From Haemonchus contortus (lineage: Eukaryota > Nematoda > Chromadorea > Rhabditida > Trichostrongylidae): a stretch of 64,000 nt of DNA. The stretch covers positions 10,791,492-10,855,491 of the forward strand of contig LS997566.1 in assembly GCA_000469685.2 (NCBI GenBank), in the 5' to 3' direction. Of this stretch, positions 59,060 through 64,000 are shown in pieces. The notes beneath the pieces are model-generated. The model was not told where the DNA came from and searched no databases. It saw only the letters and a list, made by a program, of their open reading frames with translations. Numbering within the stretch: position 1 is the stretch's first letter; each line of letters begins with the position of its first letter. The translations under genes were made by a program, and so were the position numbers.

Positions 59060-60332
59060 TTAGGGTGTCCCAAAAGTTTTGAGAAAATTTATTTGGTTTG
59101 TTCAACACAAAAATACTACAACAAAAAGGTGAGATCAGTAATCGAGATGGTGGCCCTCTTTAGCCACGACGTCCCTCCATCGACTGGGCAGAGCACTGAT
59201 GCCATTCATCTAGAAAGAAGAAGGGCGTGAAGCGATCCATTCATCCACTGCATGTTTGACCTCCTGACGATTGTTGAACTTTTTCCCTTTCGTGTAGGCC
59301 TCCAGGCTTCTGAAAGCATGGTAGTCACAAGGACTAAGATCAGGTGAAAATGGGGGGTGGGGCAGCCAGGTAGTCCCAAGCCTTTCCAGCTCCTCAGCCG
59401 TCGCCCTAGCATGATGTGGTCGAGCGTGACTCATCAAAATCAGAAACTTTCCCTGCATTCGGTATGAAACCGGGGCTCCAGACACCATCTCCCGCAGTTG
59501 CTCGCAGAATACCCTTACAGTCACAGCAGTACCCTCAGGTAGGATCTCATAGTCGAAAAAGCCGGCGGAGCATAAGAAGGACGAGATCTTATTATTTTCG
59601 ACGTGTTCCCCACGCTTGGCAACGGCTTCTGGCCTTATGACGATTGGTAGCCACTGCAACTTCCTGTATGGATTATCATAAGGAACCCACTTCTCATCCT
59701 GAGCGATGATGAAGTTCGTCCAATCCACCGTTCGCTTGCGGTCGAGTAGCTTCCGACACACATCGACCCGCACCTGACGCTCGCTCTCAGTCAAGGTGTG
59801 GGGGATGATTGCAAGAATTGCTGCGCGAAAGCGACGTCTGCGTAGATGTCGTGGGTGGTGGAACGGGGAGCAGAAGTCGTCCTCTCCATTCCTCTCAAGC
59901 TTTGAGAAGGATTGCTTTGGACGGAGGCTAAGACAATTTCGGTCTTGGTGGAACGTGGAAGTCCGCTCCGTGGCACTTCGTCGAAGTGAAACTCTCTCTA
60001 GAGAAGCGGCCGTACCACCTATAGCAGGTGGCGAGGGATGGTGCAGTACTGCCCATCGATGACTGCAATTCATTCCGCTCTTGAGTGGCGGAGTGACCAG
60101 ATCGGTAGTAATGAAGCAGAAGGCGCCTATAGTCGTGTCAGTCGAAAATAATTCAAATGTTGATAACTCACTTCCAAAGATAAAGTGCGATACTGTTCTC
60201 TTGTTATGATGATCTGCTAAGCGTGACCTCTTACTGACCTTTTGTCCGTGGCTCTGCCTCGGCGCTTTCTTGCGCAGCATGGTTGCGAAATACATGACCA
60301 AAATTTTCTCAAAACTTTTGGGACACCCTAAT
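59060..60332 (-). mobile_element. mariner-family transposon, 1273 bp
   Basis: Perfect-looking terminal inverted repeats start TTAGGGTGTCCCAAAAGTTT and continue TGAGAAAATTT, with TA duplications at 59058-59059 and 60333-60334. Length is normal for mariner. Confidence 0.93.
59210..60280 (-). pseudogene. mariner transposase, inactive
   Basis: The C-terminal half is in one frame: first catalytic Asp in IIAQDEKWVPYDN and the third in PFSPDLSPCDYHAF. At the second site, where mariner has a DNARPH motif, the sequence reads LMSHARPHHA, so the catalytic Asp is lost. The N-terminal half lies in another frame (59791-59976: MPRSGLPRSTKTEIVLASVQ), showing a frameshift. Inactive by two independent lesions. 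Confidence 0.8.
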
Positions 60333-60334
60333 AT

Positions 60335-61065
60335 CTTCATGTGCATCACTCGGATCTTCTTATGTTTTGGAAACCACAAGAAACGGAACATCATTATATA
60401 GTGTTGGAGAAAAAGTTACACGGGGAAGGGAATAGTTTTTTTGAATTCATTTCTTGAAATTAATGCTTTGAATTTTTCGTCGAAAAGGATTCTTGCCAAA
60501 ATTAGCAATCCTGTTATGAATAGCCGCGCTCCGCCACTTGAGGGATAAAGCCCTTTGGTGTTGAACAATTCACTCTGAGGATTGCACCCTGCACTTGATT
60601 TCCATTCCGAATCGTAGTGACGGTTTGAATACTCATGTGGCCTGTACGGGGGACGGAACATACGTGTGTCCGAGGATGCGCGCGGCGAAGTTCGTGGCGA
60701 TTTGAACGACTTTAGTGCCTATTATTGGGGTCCAAATTGGAAGTAGAGAAGAGCAGTAGGATTGGCTGACCCTACCCGGGGTACCTTTGCTTTGCGTCAT
60801 ATATGTGACGGGTTGTTATAGGCGCTTCAGCGTGTATTCGGGTTACTGGTCACACATTCACGAGATGATTGAATCCGTCTAGTCTATGTGCGTCTGTGTG
60901 TGACATTGCGCCAGTTGCCACTGCAACACCTCCTCCTTCTGACACCTTTTTTTTTATTAGATAGAAAACATTGTCATACTTCGAAGTTTATTTGATTAAT
61001 TATCATTTTGATGGCAGCTGTCATTTAAATGTACATATGAACATGGCAAGATCTTTGAAATATGT
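60335..61065. other. Intergenic region, no supported gene
   Basis: No ORF with support. Around 60955 an AT-rich stretch leads into the 3' end of the next (minus-strand) gene. Confidence 0.4.
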
Positions 61066-61385
61066 TTAGTGACTCTTGATAGCATCGGCTCCTTCTTGAA
61101 TCTTCTGCTTCGCTTTATCTTTCAGCTCTCCAGCCTGCAACAATAACGGATTGAAAGTTAGCCCCGTAAAAACGAAAGTGTCCAGTCGTACCCACCTTAT
61201 CGCCGACATATTCAGCGGCATTTTTAATGGCTCTACCAGCATCATTGGCCTTTTCTTTGGCAGCGTTTCCTACCTCCTGAGCCTTATGATCGTGGCGACA
61301 TCCATTCTGAAGTATATGGTAATGTTCTTAAGAAAGAAATTTCGGGATGAGATCTCTGGTGGGGAAAGCTTACGTTGCAGTCCAT
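61066..61385 (-). CDS. Small LEA-like protein, three exons
   Basis: Exons 61385-61374 (MDCN), 61306-61196 (37 codons) and 61134-61066 (23 codons with TAA), 63 residues. Exon 1 and the centre (GNAAKEKANDAGRAIKNAAE) match the gene at 12434, while the last exon (AGELKDKAKQKIQEGADAIK then SH) matches genes A-C at 42-50 kb. It therefore links the two groups. No signal peptide. Promoter with TATAAAAG and a FOXO core is upstream. Confidence 0.78.
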
Positions 61386-61578
61386 TGTAGCTGTAGTTAG
61401 TTGTAAGTGGGCTTTATCTGCAAAGTACCATAATTAGACAAAAATGAAAAGGTAGACAGAGAGGGAAGAACGGAGAATGAGCTTCATAGAGGATTTGACA
61501 GAGCCTATGAGAAGAACTTTGCCAGCCCAAAATTGCTAGAGAGGGCAAGAGGAGGACGATGATGGTCCGGTCGACCGC

Positions 61579-61604
61579 CTTTTATAGCACTCTCCGATGT
61601 TTAC
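61579..61604 (-). promoter_or_regulatory. TATA box and FOXO core of the 61-kb LEA-like gene
   Basis: TATAAAAG (minus) at 61579-61586 and TGTTTAC (+), that is GTAAACA on the minus strand, at 61598-61604, about 12 bp upstream of the TATA box, as in genes A-C. Confidence 0.6.
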
Positions 61605-63565
61605 GCTACTCGATGCAATGCCAATGATCATCGACCACAATGTTCTTCTCGGACTTGTGTAGTAAACCGTACATTGCCGATGTTGTCCTATTCACCCGGG
61701 AAACTCCAAGGGAACAACGTTTGGGTATAAAATTACTGCCTAAATAGGTTATAGTGTAAGTGCTGCTTTCCATATTGCTTCTGCTCATGTCAATGAACAT
61801 CAAGAACGGAAAGGCTGCCCACAGCTCGTTCTTCGTAGTTGTTTAATCATTGGTCGCTTATGTGAGTACATGACACATGGGGACTTCCCCAAGAGCCTTG
61901 AAATGACCGAAGATGAAGGAATGCAGCGGACTATGATGATTGTCAGCGCAAATTTCGAAGAAAACCTTCTGGGTGACATAATTTCCCAGGAGACGATTTA
62001 CATTATCTCCACAGAAGAGTTCTACTTTAAATTTAAATTTTCCTTCGGGAAGTGAACAAGTACGTTGTGGCAGACATGCAGCAATTACAAAAACACTGTT
62101 TGTCGTTGCCTGCCCTTTTAAGTACTGCATTTCGATTGCCGGCCTCTTCTACTTTCTCCTGCATATCTGTGGTTTTTCCCAAAAGCTCTGAACGAAAAGG
62201 TGTTTCGTTTTCTTCCTGTTTTCACTGGGCTACTCAGGCTCGCAGCAAGGGCGAATGGAGACGTTACCCGCTCTCGCTTGAGGAAATTGATGATCAACGG
62301 GAGGGATAACTCCTGCGGCAAGTTGAAAACGACAAAATGTAGCTATGAATGCGAGATTTTGATCAAGGTGTTATGAACGGTTCGCCTCGAAAAGAACCCC
62401 AGAGCTGTCTGAAGCCGTGAATAGGTCACCTCAAAGGGTTAAACAGAAGTACAATAAATGGCTCTGGCAATCAGAAAGAAACTCGCTTCGTAAGATTGTT
62501 GCTATATGAGTGCTACTCACTTCTAGGAAGTTCATGGTAGACGTGCATTGAATGCAACGCATAAAACAACTTGCGCAGCTGTTGGCTCTATGAAAAAAAC
62601 ACAAGTCATTCCAGAGCCCATTCATTTAATTATGCTTTCCTTCCGGTTTTCGGTCAGATCTGTACGAATCCCGTAAGCATTCCACGACTCTATTCCGCTT
62701 AGGCTTGACTCCGAAAATCAAATAGGAAAAAACCCGTTTTATAAACAGCAGCCCATCCGAAGAAAATGGGGGCAAGGATTAGTTCTACGAGACTTGTAGA
62801 TTCGAAACAAAAATGGGATACACTGGACGCGCCAGGGAATCAACTCTTCGGCAGTTTCGTTTCATGGAGCCTAAACTGAGGCTCCGGTTGAGAAGAAATT
62901 AGAAGACCTAAGCCAATGCTTCTTTGCCGAACAGGTTTTTTAATGGTGGAATATTTATTAGGCCTGGCGTTTCGACCAATTCGATGTGACTTGGTAGAAA
63001 TTTGAAATGCCGTTTTCATGGAATCCACTGCTTCCACGCGACCTGGTATATGTGATTTGTATTTGTAATTTAACATCTCTACTCAGCATCAACCTTACCA
63101 ACACTAAAAAGGTCTGTGGGCAAGTCGAAGTGGTTCAATGATCCCGGCATTAGACATGCCCCTTAGGTTTATGAACCGGGACAAGACTCTCCTGAAGAAG
63201 TAAAGGCCCTCTCTGATCAAGGTATATGTCAATTACGCATTCAAACGTCATCATAATTCTAAACAGAAGTTCGAAGCGTAGGCACATCTCTGAACTATGT
63301 ACTCTCCAACACAGTGCCATCCTTCTCCATTGCACGGTTCAGGCCTTAAGTGTCCGAGAGCCTCCAATTCTCAAGCTGCCATAATTGGGATCTTCTCGAA
63401 CCGAAATTCAAGTTGTAGTAATGCGTATATCTACTTCTAATAATTTTTATTTGACACAACCAAGTATCTATGGAAAAATCTACAGCTAAAACATACAAAA
63501 TATTTACAAAATACAATATTTACAAATGGAGAGCATGATGAAAATCCTTCAGGCGATGCTGCTGC
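61605..63565. other. Intergenic region, no supported gene
   Basis: Short unsupported ORFs on both strands. No repeats or RNA genes recognised. Confidence 0.4.
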
Positions 63566-63887
63566 TTATGGCATTCCATGCGAATCGGGCTGTCGCTTCC
63601 TGTCGTCCCTCAGAGCTCCTGCCTTCAATGACGATTTTTTCCAAATTATTAACCGAAATAATTAGAAGTCGCACACCTTATCAGCGCAGTTATCCACGGC
63701 ATTTTCGGGGTCGTTCAGCTTGCTGTCAGCTGCTTCACCCATCTGTTGGCGTCGTCCAGTTTCCTGGCGATCCTTGTATTCCTTGTCGCAATTGAATTTA
63801 CACTAAATTCATACTTCAGTCATGGTAAAGATATTTCAAAAAAAACAATACTAAGTAACTAACGTCTCTTTCCGAATTCGAAGACAT
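63566..63887 (-). CDS. Small Cys-containing LEA-like protein, three exons
   Basis: Exons 63887-63864 (MSSNSERD), 63802-63677 (42 codons) and 63622-63566 (19 codons with TAA), 68 residues. The acceptor TTTTGCAG lies 16 bp before the ATG. Exon 2 has CKFNCDKEYKDRQETGRRQQ and then GEAADSKLNDPENAVDNCAD, a diverged LEA-like core with three Cys; exon 3 (AGALRDDRKRQ) corresponds to the AGELKDKA exon of the relatives. The gene structure is the same as at 61 kb. The promoter is at or beyond the window edge. Confidence 0.6.
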
Positions 63888-64000
63888 TTGTAGAGCAGTT
63901 TATCTGCAAAATCAGAATGATTAGCATTATGGGGCAAGAAAATCTCGCTCAGTCATCACGAAAACTCAGCGAACTTCTTCAAAACTATATATGTACACAT

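Noticed and set aside
59210..60394. 394-codon ORF as an intact transposase
   Set aside because: Its N-terminal third extends through the terminal repeat and does not resemble mariner; the real N-terminal half is in another frame.
63526..63795. + strand ORF with a signal-peptide-like start (MKILQAMLLLMAFH)
   Set aside because: It lies opposite minus-strand exons that join in frame with GT/AG borders and match the LEA-like family.

Overview
The window is eukaryotic and most likely comes from a clade V (strongylid, hookworm-like) nematode. Its genes have many short phase-0 exons and small introns ending in TTTCAG. Several start codons lie just after a TTTCAG-type acceptor, as expected for spliced-leader trans-splicing. 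It carries two-domain secreted CAP/SCP (ASP-like) genes and many late-embryogenesis-abundant (LEA)-like genes. It also holds Tc1, mariner, Helitron and LTR-type elements and very long simple repeats. Species assignment is inference.

Layout. 1-1424: 3' end of a Ser/Thr-rich, mucin-like gene built from repeated exon pairs. 2973-7805: two LEA-like genes on the + strand. 8.4-11.93 kb: a tetranucleotide repeat, a MITE-like element, an enormous (TG)n tract of about 1.66 kb and a 128-bp minisatellite that seems to sit in a Helitron-like element. 11.97-20.47 kb: a giant inverted repeat with 4-kb arms and a 435-bp spacer. Each arm has one divergently transcribed two-CAP-domain gene and one small LEA-like gene, and the right LEA copy is broken. 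20.56-28.98 kb: a young element bounded by 422/419-bp LTRs with target duplication, polypurine tract and primer-site-like sequence. It carries a gag-position ORF and an SF1 helicase, and no reverse transcriptase ORF is visible. Its 5' LTR is split by a 1572-bp Helitron. 32.4-38.9 kb: a large secreted LEA-like gene of nearly 40 exons on the minus strand, with a tandem array of exon pairs. 40-51 kb: three tandem copies of a two-exon LEA-like gene, one with a Tc1-like insertion between promoter and start codon. 53.4-57.1 kb: a pair of small paralogous genes. 59.06-60.33 kb: a dead mariner. 61-64 kb: two more small LEA-like genes.

How the parts fit together. The recurring protein theme is short, hydrophilic, Lys/Glu/Ala-rich exons carrying variants of an AKEK-NEAG-KD-A pattern. 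At least eight genes share it. Most of them have a TATA box preceded by the FOXO/DAF-16 core GTAAACA, and several also have a CACGTG E-box. CAP/ASP proteins and LEA proteins are both associated with dauer or infective-larva biology in nematodes. The inference is a stress or infective-stage gene neighbourhood under common control, expanded by tandem and inverted duplication and heavily colonised by transposons. Exon joins were worked out by hand from splice consensus and reading frame. No alignment or database search was possible.
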